From IMG/VR virus record IMGVR_UViG_3300000929_000088, positions 1 to 34,746 of that record: a stretch of DNA of 34,746 nt; one strand, written 5' to 3'. This stretch comes from a virus. The notes beneath the pieces are model-generated. The model saw only the letters and a list, made by a program, of their open reading frames with translations, ran no database searches and was not told where the DNA came from. This document shows positions 7,295 to 13,851 of the stretch, piece by piece (positions within the stretch are counted from its first letter, which is position 1; each line of letters starts with the position of its first letter). A program made the translations under genes and the position numbers.

Positions 7295-7899
7295 TTTGTT
7301 GGGATGTATTTTGTTGAGTTAGTATCTTGATTGATAAATCTGTCCAGCTTGTCTGGTCTGGAGAAAAATTCCAGAGTTAGATGCTTGAATGGAGGACTGG
7401 TGGACTTGTGAAATTCATCAGCCTTGGCTGCTTTCATTGCAGAGATGATGTCCTTCTTTGTATAGCCTTCCTTGAGTCTGGCCTTGTACTTCCTTTTCAC
7501 CATGTCTGACATCACCCTTGTCTTCTTGTCAAAAATCAAATTATAGACCTCCATCAGTTTATCCCAGTTAACACTATCAGTGACAGTCACAGTATCAGTA
7601 TCAGTTAATTCTGTTGCACTAGGCTCAACAAGTGTTGTCATAAGTTGCCTCTGGGCAGCACTCAACTTGCCAGCACTTGACCTCTTGCCAATGATTCCCT
7701 CCCACTTCTTGAGGTCCCTTCTCAATTGCTGCTTGATAGGCTCAAAAGCCACCTCCATGAGCAATCCCTCTGGTTTTGGGTCAAGGTCATTCACATAATC
7801 AAGTATTAATTTGAATAGTACTCCAGACTCTGCATCTGGCAGCTTGTCCACTACCTCCTTGAGGTCAGTGTACAATACAAAAGATTTCTTTCCTTTCAT
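7291..7899 (-). CDS. Replication initiator or helicase-loader candidate (DUF6291-like)
   Basis: A 202-residue protein. The N-terminal 75 residues (KSFVLYTDLKEVVDKLPDAE onward) resemble the DUF6291 domain common in Bacteroidota phages, where a short winged-helix-like unit is expected. A linker rich in Thr, Asp and Val (about 94-107) follows, then a helical C-terminal unit (110-190) with YTKKDIISAMKAAK and FKHLTLEFF, similar to the C-terminal part of phage replication proteins of the DnaD-like type. Coupling to DnaB by an ATGA overlap at both ends supports a role in loading the helicase at the origin. The link is inferred from context. Confidence 0.65.
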   Translation of the reverse strand: MKGKKSFVLYTDLKEVVDKLPDAESGVLFKLILDYVNDLDPKPEGLLMEVAFEPIKQQLRRDLKKWEGIIGKRSSAGKLSAAQRQLMTTLVEPSATELTDTDTVTVTDSVNWDKLMEVYNLIFDKKTRVMSDMVKRKYKARLKEGYTKKDIISAMKAAKADEFHKSTSPPFKHLTLEFFSRPDKLDRFINQDTNSTKYIPTK

Positions 7900-8213
7900 A
7901 GTTCTCTATTGATATTTTTTCTTATTTCATCTTGCTGGGATGCTCTACTTCTGTATGACTTCCCTCTCAGTGACTCTTGCTCCTCTTGCAGTTTTGCTCT
8001 GACTCTCACAATGGACTTTTCACTGGTCAATTTGCCTCTGGAGAATGTGTCCAGAAAGTCAAATCCAGTCATGAGTTCTGTCTTCTCCTTTCCCATCTCA
8101 TGCCACCAGTATGTGGCAATCAGTTTGAAGTCATCATCTCTGAGATGTGGTACTGTTTTCAGCAGATGCTCCACCTTGCCCTTGATGTTTTTCATTTGTG
8201 TAAATAGACTCAT
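7896..8213 (-). CDS. Hypothetical early protein
   Basis: A 105-residue helical protein with a basic, Ser/Arg-rich C-terminus (RGKSYRSRAS). The block HLRDDDFKLIATYWWHEMG is distinctive and reminiscent of small conserved phage proteins next to replication genes, but I cannot name a family. The stop overlaps the start of the replication protein by four bases. A role in DNA replication is possible by context only. Confidence 0.6.
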   Translation of the reverse strand: MSLFTQMKNIKGKVEHLLKTVPHLRDDDFKLIATYWWHEMGKEKTELMTGFDFLDTFSRGKLTSEKSIVRVRAKLQEEQESLRGKSYRSRASQQDEIRKNINREL

Positions 8214-8220
8214 TTTGATA

Positions 8221-8463
8221 TTATTTAAAATTCATACTTGACTGGTATATCTGGCACAGTTTGCCATCAATCACCTCTTCTCTGTAGTTCATGTCCTTGA
8301 CCCTCCAGCATGACCATTCCACTATACTCTGGAGATATACTTCTCTCTCATATTTCTTCCCATTTTGGATGGAGTCTTTAATTTTGTATAGAGCCAGATT
8401 CAAATCATTCATGTCAGTGAATTCTATACTGATACTCAATACTTTCTTTTCTGATTTTGCCAT
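8221..8463 (-). CDS. Small hypothetical early protein
   Basis: An 80-residue protein, alpha/beta in outline, beginning MAKSEKKVLS. It has strands around SISIEF and a Trp/Cys-containing middle (EWSCWRVKDM). No motif identifies a function. The leader GAGAAAAATAGGGTAAC lies over the end of the preceding gene. It belongs to the early operon. Confidence 0.6.
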   Translation of the reverse strand: MAKSEKKVLSISIEFTDMNDLNLALYKIKDSIQNGKKYEREVYLQSIVEWSCWRVKDMNYREEVIDGKLCQIYQSSMNFK

Positions 8464-8464
8464 G

Positions 8465-8725
8465 TTACCCTATTTTTCTCATTATTTTACTTTTTGCCTC
8501 TTCCATGTCTCCACTCATGACCCACTCAATGAGGTCTTGAACATCTGAATGGTCCAATGTGATTGATGCCTCACCACTGCTGCACTTGTCACATTCTATC
8601 GTCTTGTAGCATCCACCGCAGCACATTGATGCTGGCTTGCTGCACTCTGGTCCCCACTCGTTGAATCCTTCACCATTGCACTCTGGGCATGTGATTTCAA
8701 TTGTCACTTCTATATTCTCGCTCAT
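8465..8725 (-). CDS. Zinc-ribbon protein, DnaJ-type Cys motifs
   Basis: An 86-residue protein with CPECNGEG (14-21), CSKPASMCCGGC in the middle and CDKCSSGE (47-54), a DnaJ-like CxxCxGxG zinc ribbon. The C-terminal half is an acidic helix pair. Such small ribbons usually mediate protein or nucleic-acid contacts; no enzyme activity is indicated. It starts within the stop of the upstream 52-residue gene (ATGA overlap). Confidence 0.65.
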   Translation of the reverse strand: MSENIEVTIEITCPECNGEGFNEWGPECSKPASMCCGGCYKTIECDKCSSGEASITLDHSDVQDLIEWVMSGDMEEAKSKIMRKIG

Positions 8726-8880
8726 AACTCAATAATGTATTTGATGTTGTTGATATTAATATCCTTTTTTTGCATAAACACTGCAATTGCACTGACTATG
8801 TTCTCTGATTGTACTGTGAATCCTCCTAGAGTTGGGGTGTCCATTCCTTCCAAGAAGTATGTGATGTGGAATGTCTTCAT
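8722..8880 (-). CDS. Small early protein, 52 aa
   Basis: A 52-residue protein starting MKTFHITYFL and ending NIKYIIEL. A beta hairpin and a central helix (SENIVSAIAVFMQKK) are likely. It is supported by the leader CCAAAAAAAGAAATAAA directly before the ATG and by the 4-base ATGA overlap with the zinc-ribbon gene, and it fills the gap between two clear neighbours exactly. I do not recognise a family. Confidence 0.65.
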   Translation of the reverse strand: MKTFHITYFLEGMDTPTLGGFTVQSENIVSAIAVFMQKKDININNIKYIIEL

Positions 8881-8881
8881 T

Positions 8882-9376
8882 TTATTTCTTTTTTTGGTTT
8901 CTGAATCCTACTATCTCACTCATAAATTTATTCCTCTCCATTCTGTTGACCCATTCAATGAGTTCTGTCTTTGTATCGTCTTGAGTATTGTGATATGGAG
9001 CCTCAACTCCATCAGATGCAATCAGTCTCCAGATGGTAGCCTTTTTTGTGGTCCATCCAGAATCTCTGACCACTTGCTCCTTCTTGATTGTGTAGTCATG
9101 TCCATCCAGTGTGAATGTCCTTCCACCAGTTTTGAGTTTGACCTCTCCAGTGAAAAGGTATTCACTGATAAATGAGTTCAATCTGTCCAGTTCATTTTTT
9201 GCCTTGATTTCTCTGGAGCAGATTCTTGAGAGATTTTTGTCATTGTAGATGTTGGCAAAATGAGTGTTTAAAATTTGATTTTTTTGATGGATGATGTCAT
9301 CAAGTTTCTCAACTTTGTCCCAATAGTCTTGTCTCAATTTCTGCAAATTAATGCAGTCAAAAATTGCTTTTTTCAT
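8882..9376 (-). CDS. Hypothetical first gene of early operon
   Basis: A 164-residue protein. The N-terminal 75 residues are helical and probably coiled coil (KLRQDYWDKVEKLDDIIHQK region), followed by a beta-rich part with FTLDGHDYTIKKE and a helical C-terminus ending in NQKKK. Family unknown. It is the first gene of the early operon, behind the leader AAAAAAACACGAC, the regulatory inverted repeats at 9456-9551 and the five-copy element at 9586. Being first and presumably early, it could act in host takeover, but this is inference. Confidence 0.65.
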   Translation of the reverse strand: MKKAIFDCINLQKLRQDYWDKVEKLDDIIHQKNQILNTHFANIYNDKNLSRICSREIKAKNELDRLNSFISEYLFTGEVKLKTGGRTFTLDGHDYTIKKEQVVRDSGWTTKKATIWRLIASDGVEAPYHNTQDDTKTELIEWVNRMERNKFMSEIVGFRNQKKK

Positions 9377-9389
9377 GTCGTGTTTTTTT
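9377..9389 (-). promoter_or_regulatory. Early leader motif AAAAACACGAC before 164-aa gene
   Basis: Third copy of the early leader, ending at the ATG. A TATCTTTG (9406-9399) fitting the Bacteroidota -7 box lies just upstream, though I see no good -33 box at the right distance. Confidence 0.5.
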
Positions 9390-9455
9390 ATGTTTGGCCA
9401 AAGATAAAGTCAAATAAATCTTAATTCCTAATTTTTAGCAATAAATCTCACATTT

Positions 9456-9551
9456 GCCCATTATCACTGGGATACAGAGCATTTTGTTAAATAAATATAC
9501 TTTTTTGTTAAAAAACTAACACTGCCCCTCTACAGCCCAGTGTTTATGGGC
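9456..9551. promoter_or_regulatory. Operator-like region upstream of early operon
   Basis: GCCCATTATCACTGGG (from 9456) and GCCCAGTGTTTATGGGC (9535-9551) are each small inverted repeats. Between them lies TGTTAAAAAACTAACA (9506-9521), fitting TGTTA-N6-TAACA. The same palindromic motif occurs at 24588-24603 and 33785-33800, and the GCCCA hairpin again at 24633-24649. By position this is the 5' leader or control region of the early operon. Confidence 0.55.
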
Positions 9552-9585
9552 ATTCTTCATATCTTTTATTTTTGATACTACCACC

Positions 9586-9629
9586 CCAGAAAGGTACTAA
9601 AGTCTCTTAAATCGTCTCTAAATGGCCTT
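9586..9629 (-). repeat. Five-copy intergenic element, copy B
   Basis: Minus-strand AAGGCCATTTAGAGACGATT followed by TAAGAGACTTTA and TTTCTGG. It follows the late terminator at 9674-9706 and precedes the early operon. The ACGATTTAAGAGACTTTA core is identical to the copy at 30844. Confidence 0.8.
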
Positions 9630-9673
9630 AAATCGAATTTGTGTTTTTTTCAAATTAGGCATTTTTCAAGCAT

Positions 9674-9712
9674 AAAAAAGGCCCAAAATTGATGTCAATC
9701 TGGGCCACTTTT
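9674..9712. terminator. Bidirectional terminator after amidase
   Basis: GGCCCA and TGGGCC pair, with an inner ATTGA/TCAAT stem. On the minus strand the stem is followed by TTTTTTATG, and on the plus strand by ACTTTTTT. It ends the tail and lysis operon about 25 bases after the amidase stop. Confidence 0.85.
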
Positions 9713-9730
9713 TTGATTCTTTTTGGTCAC

Positions 9731-10399
9731 TTATGGAGTACTGTCTTCAAAGGTGATGATTGAATGACTGAGTGACCTTGTTGCCAATTCTCTCCACTCA
9801 TCTGTGAGCATTTTTTTGGCCTCTTCCAGATTGTCATGGAATCCAATTTCACACAAAATGGCTGGACAGTTACTCTTTGAGATTATGTAGAAATTGTCAG
9901 ATTTAACTCCTCTCCATTTTGTCATGTTGGCAAAATTCTCCTTGAATTCATCCTCCATGATGTCCACCAGTTGCTCTGTTTTTTTACTTCTCTTTGGTGC
10001 AATATGGAGAGAGATGCCTTTTGCATTTGCCCACTTTCCATCACTCCCAGCACCATTGGAATGGATAGAAATGAGGATACATTTTCTCTCTTTGTTCTCT
10101 TTGTTTGCTCTCCTCACTCTGTCTCCAAGTGAGATGTCATCCTCCTCTGGGACCAGAAGAGAGGCAGAGATTCTCATCCTTTTCAATTCATTGACCAGCA
10201 TGCTTGCAAGTATTCTGTTGTTCACTCCTTCATAGATGACTACCTTTCCAGTCACTGGGTCCTTTGGACTTTTCTTGCCCACTGTTGGATAGTATCCCTC
10301 TGGATGTTTGTCATTGATTAGCCAGCCACCATGACCAGCATCAATCAGATAGTGGTACTTTGACCTCATTGTCCAGTCCTCATGCTCTGTGTGTTCCAT
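9731..10399 (-). CDS. N-acetylmuramoyl-L-alanine amidase, endolysin
   Basis: A 222-residue Amidase_3 zinc amidase that cuts the bond between muramic acid and L-Ala of peptidoglycan at lysis. Zinc ligands and catalytic residues are visible: DAGHGG (His23), YEGVNN (Glu57), ISIHSNG (His113) and the late CEIGF (Glu184). There is no signal peptide, so it needs a holin. The frame is open to 10561, but the ATG at 10399 follows AAACCGAGAGAAA, the leader also seen before the capsid and tail-tube genes; 10369 is another possible start. It ends the lysis cassette and the operon, just before a strong terminator. Confidence 0.9.
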   Translation of the reverse strand: MEHTEHEDWTMRSKYHYLIDAGHGGWLINDKHPEGYYPTVGKKSPKDPVTGKVVIYEGVNNRILASMLVNELKRMRISASLLVPEEDDISLGDRVRRANKENKERKCILISIHSNGAGSDGKWANAKGISLHIAPKRSKKTEQLVDIMEDEFKENFANMTKWRGVKSDNFYIISKSNCPAILCEIGFHDNLEEAKKMLTDEWRELATRSLSHSIITFEDSTP

Positions 10400-10697
10400 T
10401 TTCTCTCGGTTTATAGTTTCTTGTGAACCATTGGAGGTCGATTCCAATGTGTCTGATTTGTTTGCTCTTGCAGATTTGTTGGACCTTATGGTCCCATTCT
10501 TTCTCCCACTTATGGAAAATTTCTGTATAACCTCCCACAGTATCCTCATCAAAAATCTCATACAAAAATGATGTATTAATCTCCTCTAAGATGTTCACCA
10601 CCTTGAGGGCCTCTTGTTCGTATCTTCTTTTTTGCCATCTGTTGCTCAGACCACTCAGTGGCTGGATTGCATCATCTGGCTGGATTGCCTCAATCAT
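10380..10697 (-). CDS. Hypothetical protein in lysis cassette
   Basis: A 105-residue hydrophilic protein starting at the ATG that overlaps the spanin stop (ATGATTGA). The frame extends upstream to 10730, but that part overlaps spanin coding. It is helical, with several Trp and an acidic-basic pattern (KWEKEWDHKVQQ), and without signal or membrane segments. Its end overlaps the amidase by 20 bases. Its position between spanin and endolysin suggests a lysis-related or late virion role; I do not recognise it. Confidence 0.55.
   Translation of the reverse strand: MIEAIQPDDAIQPLSGLSNRWQKRRYEQEALKVVNILEEINTSFLYEIFDEDTVGGYTEIFHKWEKEWDHKVQQICKSKQIRHIGIDLQWFTRNYKPRENGTHRA
10404..10412 (-). promoter_or_regulatory. 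Late leader motif AAACCGAGA before amidase
   Basis: The motif AAANCGAGA lies just before the amidase ATG at 10399. The same pattern precedes the major capsid and the tail-tube genes. It includes a CpG, rare in this genome, and it settles the amidase start. Confidence 0.55.
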
Positions 10698-11226
10698 AAT
10701 CTCTCCAGATTTTAGTCCATAGCTTGTCAATCAAAATCCTCCCAAGAATACTGATGACAATCCCCACAAGTATCCAGAGCCACCATCTTGAATGGCTCCT
10801 CACAATCTTGGTCTTGTGCCTCACTTCCACTCTCTCATTCTTTGCATCCAGCTTGGCTTGTAGCTGGTCCATCTTGTACTTCCATTTTGACTCTTGCTCT
10901 TGCATCTTGATGAGAGCCATCTCAAGTCTGTGAGACTTTCTCACCTCTTGTCTGGTCCTTGCTTTCTCAATCTGAATCTGTTTGACTGGGATGATGGTAT
11001 CATATTGAATCTCTCTGACTATCTTCTCCCAGATAGTGGTGTCACCAAGATGGACCATGACTGAGTCTATGTGCCATCTGGTCAGTGTGATTGTATCATT
11101 ATACTGGGACACAATTTTTGGGTCCTTCTGTATGGCCTTTTCAAGCAGTTTCTGAGGACTTCTACATGATGAGAGTACTATCACACCAGTCATCACGATA
11201 AAGGCTCTTAAAATGGCTCTATTCAT
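10690..11226 (-). CDS. Unimolecular spanin (u-spanin) candidate
   Basis: A 178-residue protein with an N-terminal lipoprotein signal (hydrophobic FIVMTGVIVLSSC, lipobox LSSC with Cys21), a long charged helical middle (about 80-140, coiled coil likely) and a C-terminal membrane segment (WWLWILVGIVISILG). One chain anchored in the outer membrane by lipid and in the inner membrane by its C-terminus is the layout of unimolecular spanins such as T1 gp11, which fuse the two membranes at the end of lysis. It lies between holin candidates and the amidase. The ATG at 11226 overlaps the upstream stop (ATGAATAG); starts at 11235 or 11250 are possible. It implies a Gram-negative host. Confidence 0.75.
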   Translation of the reverse strand: MNRAILRAFIVMTGVIVLSSCRSPQKLLEKAIQKDPKIVSQYNDTITLTRWHIDSVMVHLGDTTIWEKIVREIQYDTIIPVKQIQIEKARTRQEVRKSHRLEMALIKMQEQESKWKYKMDQLQAKLDAKNERVEVRHKTKIVRSHSRWWLWILVGIVISILGRILIDKLWTKIWRDYD

Positions 11227-11407
11227 CTCTGTCATCTTTAGGTAGTCCAATGAGTGAGTCCTTGCTCCTTAATAGCAAAGCAGCCATCCCAAAGAATCCA
11301 GCCATGTCTGTAGTACTTGACCCTCTGTGAATCATCCACATGGAATACATGAGGAGAATCAGTGCCAGTGTTGTTGTCATCCAGTTTCTCAATACTCTAT
11401 TTTTCAT
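11219..11407 (-). CDS. Holin-like small membrane protein
   Basis: A 62-residue protein with two hydrophobic segments (TTTLALILLMYSMWMI and MAGFFGMAALLL) and a charged C-terminus (KDDRDE). Two membrane spans, small size and a place right before the spanin and amidase fit a class II-type holin that opens the inner membrane. The 24-base sequence shared with the GP88 leader lies upstream at 11430-11467, so expression of the lysis cassette may be separately controlled. The holin call rests on topology and context only; the upstream 114-residue protein is another candidate. Confidence 0.6.
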   Translation of the reverse strand: MKNRVLRNWMTTTLALILLMYSMWMIHRGSSTTDMAGFFGMAALLLRSKDSLIGLPKDDRDE

Positions 11408-11429
11408 TTTGTTGTTTTTTTGATCAATT

Positions 11430-11467
11430 TGTTAAAAATTTCACAATCCGGTGGTGTAAATTTAACA
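11430..11467. promoter_or_regulatory. Operator-like palindromic element before lysis genes
   Basis: Starts TGTTA and ends TAACA. Its first 24 bases (11430-11453) are exactly repeated, in inverse orientation, at 33799-33822 in front of the GP88 gene. It contains CCGG, one of the rare CpGs. In both places it lies about 20-25 bases before an A-rich leader and ATG, so a shared regulator or RNA structure is likely. The only GATC I noticed in the window is next to it (11422-11425). Confidence 0.6.
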
Positions 11468-11468
11468 T

Positions 11469-11813
11469 TTATTTAGTCATTATTTTCTCCACCATCTTCT
11501 GTATCTCTCTCACAATTCTCAATTCCATCTGGGCCATGTTGGTCTCCAGTTTCTGGTGTCCTTGGTGGACCTCTTTCTGTAGTTCTGTAAATTCTCCACG
11601 CATGTCATCAATTCTCTTGTGGAGTGCAGTGTTCATCTCCTTCTTTGCATCCTTGAGGTCTGCAAGTTGTTTCTCTTGCTCCAGATTTTTTGCTTGCTCT
11701 AGGTCAATTCTGCTCTTGAGTTTGACATAGGCTCCCACTGCTCCCACTATTCCAGAGGATGCACCAATCAGCACATCTAGGCCCACTCTGTAGTCTTCCA
11801 AATTTTCTGCCAT
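11469..11813 (-). CDS. Holin-like or lysis-associated membrane protein with coiled coil
   Basis: A 114-residue protein with one N-terminal hydrophobic segment (IGASSGIVGAVGAYV, about 17-31) followed by a long coiled coil (about 35-110, LEQAKNLEQEKQLADL then heptad repeats). Single-span proteins with such coils are found in phage lysis cassettes and may act as holin, holin regulator or membrane tether. The start shares one base with the upstream stop (TAATG). The operator-like element at 11430-11467 follows it, so it may close the tail group or open the lysis group. Confidence 0.55.
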   Translation of the reverse strand: MAENLEDYRVGLDVLIGASSGIVGAVGAYVKLKSRIDLEQAKNLEQEKQLADLKDAKKEMNTALHKRIDDMRGEFTELQKEVHQGHQKLETNMAQMELRIVREIQKMVEKIMTK

Positions 11814-12067
11814 TAGTTCCCAGTATTATTGCGTAAAAAATCCACAAGAGTGGTCTCAGTGAATACCACTGCTCCACTCTCATCTGTCCAGTTCCCAATG
11901 TCACTCACTGGGATATCTATTGACCCAGTCTGGCTTGATATTGAATAGGTGTCTGGCTCAACAGTTTTGAAATAAACTGACCCCAATTGCTTGAGGTTGT
12001 TCACCACCCCTCCAGTTCTGGTATCCTCTGCCACTATGTAATGGCCATCAATGTATAGCTTGCTCAT
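11813..12067 (-). CDS. Small tail-associated hypothetical protein
   Basis: An 84-residue beta-rich protein beginning MSKLYIDGHY, with repeated short strands (YFKTVEPDTYSISSQTG). It looks like a small structural or assembly protein. It lies between the 500-residue Cys-rich virion protein and the first membrane protein of the lysis group. Codon use is like the neighbours. Function unknown. Confidence 0.55.
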   Translation of the reverse strand: MSKLYIDGHYIVAEDTRTGGVVNNLKQLGSVYFKTVEPDTYSISSQTGSIDIPVSDIGNWTDESGAVVFTETTLVDFLRNNTGN

Positions 12068-12068
12068 A

Positions 12069-13571
12069 TCAGTAGAATGTTCTCTTGTTCTTTTTTCTTA
12101 TTCCCACAGTACATGTCAGCACTGCTCTTCTTTGCCATCTGTCAAGATAGTCAATCTCTGGAGCCTCCTCCACCACCACTGGGATGTCTAGTATGTTATA
12201 GAGATGATTGTGAGCATTGTAGTCACTGATGTACATGTCATTCTCACTCAAGAGATACAAGTCTGTGAGTGCAGTGATGAAACAAGGGAGAAGTGGGTCA
12301 GTGCTTATGATGTACTGGTCCAAGTTCTCTCTCACCACTGTCTTGACTGTTCTGTCTTGATAGATGAGGTTGTCAATCTCAGTGTTGACTTGTCTGTCTC
12401 CAATGAATCCATGGAATCTGATGCAGTCCTCCACATTTGCTCCAGTAAAGTTGATTCCTTCAATCTCTTGCTGGAGGTTGAAAACTACTCTGATTCTGGC
12501 AGTCTGTAGGGCATTCTGCACAGTGTATGGCTGGAGATTATACTGTCCCCAGATGAAGTCTCCAGTGACCCCAGAGATATCAAATGTCACTTTTAATGTG
12601 TAGCATCCAGCACCTTCCAATGGCAGCACATCCTTCCACTTTATTGTTGTATAGTAGGCATTTTCCTCATTTGGGAATTCCTCCACAGTTGGTGTGTACA
12701 GTGTCACTGGCTGGCCATCCTTCTCAAGAATAAATCCAAAAGAATCAGATGGGTCTGAGACCTTTATCCATGCACTGGTCACATCATTCTTCCAAGTCTC
12801 TGAGCCACCTCCAGCAAGTACCAACATGGGGCAGTCACAACATATTTTGAAGCCTCTATCTTGCTCCTCAAATATCTGAGGCAGTTTGATTGACTTGTAC
12901 TCCCTCTGGTGTCTGTCTTCTATTGGGATACATGGTGGGTCTGCACATGGTCCAGTGCTGAAAAAAGAGACATTTGATGGCTCCTTGATGTTCCATATCT
13001 CAGAGATAGGACATCCACATGGTTGCTGGAGGAGAGTCCATGCTTGTGTGCCAGTATTTGGACCAGCACCACATTTGCTCTCTGACAAAAACCACACACA
13101 ACTTCCATCAATTTGTGGAGCAGACCAGAGATAGTATCCAAAAAGTCCCACACAATACTCCCAGTATGGCTTTCCATTATACACACCAGCAGCATTGCTG
13201 ATGTTTGCTATGTCTTGAATTGATTGAATTCCAACAATCAGCGACACACTAAAGCAGCACTCTCTAAATCTATCACCACATGACAGAATCACCAATCTGT
13301 ATGGCCAGTCAATATAGTTCCATGTGCCAAATCCAATAGGGCAGCCATTATCTTCTGGCTCCATCTTGTAGATGGCAAGAGGTGGACCACCAAGTGAGTC
13401 ACTCACATGCCACTCATCAGTAGGAAAATAGAACAGATACAGAGTACCAAAATCCACAGTATTGAATTCATAGTATGAGGAGCCATTGAATAGTCCAATA
13501 GGTTGGAATTCTCCAGAGTCTGGATGGTCTCCTCCATTCCATTGTATGTATAAACATCCACAATCAGCCAT
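12069..13571 (-). CDS. Cys-rich virion protein, possible receptor-binding
   Basis: A 500-residue protein in the distal tail gene cluster. The first 245 residues are rich in Cys, Trp, Tyr, Gly and Pro (CGCLYIQW, ILSCGDRFRECC, QPCGCP, FKICCDCP), which suggests a beta-rich, perhaps disulfide- or metal-stabilised lectin-like fold. The C-terminal half looks like a connector or attachment domain with Gly- and Asp-rich beta strands. The start overlaps the previous stop by 8 bases. Gene order (after the tail fibre, before lysis) fits a tip adhesin. I do not recognise a family; adsorption is an inference. Confidence 0.5.
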   Translation of the reverse strand: MADCGCLYIQWNGGDHPDSGEFQPIGLFNGSSYYEFNTVDFGTLYLFYFPTDEWHVSDSLGGPPLAIYKMEPEDNGCPIGFGTWNYIDWPYRLVILSCGDRFRECCFSVSLIVGIQSIQDIANISNAAGVYNGKPYWEYCVGLFGYYLWSAPQIDGSCVWFLSESKCGAGPNTGTQAWTLLQQPCGCPISEIWNIKEPSNVSFFSTGPCADPPCIPIEDRHQREYKSIKLPQIFEEQDRGFKICCDCPMLVLAGGGSETWKNDVTSAWIKVSDPSDSFGFILEKDGQPVTLYTPTVEEFPNEENAYYTTIKWKDVLPLEGAGCYTLKVTFDISGVTGDFIWGQYNLQPYTVQNALQTARIRVVFNLQQEIEGINFTGANVEDCIRFHGFIGDRQVNTEIDNLIYQDRTVKTVVRENLDQYIISTDPLLPCFITALTDLYLLSENDMYISDYNAHNHLYNILDIPVVVEEAPEIDYLDRWQRRAVLTCTVGIRKKNKRTFY

Positions 13572-13839
13572 GTTGGTAGTCTAAAATATTGACAATAAAT
13601 CCCTTTGCTGCCTCATCCATGAATGGAAGAGTGGAGGCATTTATCTGACTAATCAGCACCATGTTTCCCAATATGTATGGATAGATGTACTGGGCCACCT
13701 CTGTGGATAGTTCTGACACCTTTGTCTCTGCAGTGTGCTTGTCATCCCCAAGTCCCATGAAATAGGCCACCAGTGCCATTGTACCCTCTTCAATCAGAGT
13801 CTCTCTCTGTAGATTTCTCTCTTTATAATTTCCTTGCAT
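13564..13839 (-). CDS. Small tail-cluster hypothetical protein
   Basis: A 91-residue, mainly helical protein with a moderately hydrophobic middle (QYIYPYILGNMVLISQ). It lies between the two likely adhesion proteins, overlapping the second by 8 bases, so it may be an assembly chaperone or a small tip component. The leader GGATAAAAAAGAGAAAAC is A-rich. No known family seen. Confidence 0.55.
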   Translation of the reverse strand: MQGNYKERNLQRETLIEEGTMALVAYFMGLGDDKHTAETKVSELSTEVAQYIYPYILGNMVLISQINASTLPFMDEAAKGFIVNILDYQHG

Positions 13840-13851
13840 GTTTTCTCTTTT

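Noticed and set aside
8735-9175. Plus-strand frame of 146 codons with a hydrophobic start
   Set aside because: It lies opposite two minus-strand frames (8722-8880 and 8882-9376) that have proper leaders and neighbours; it lacks an A-rich leader and operon context.
10400-10561. N-terminal extension of the amidase
   Set aside because: It overlaps the upstream gene almost fully, is low in complexity and lies before the AAACCGAGA leader.
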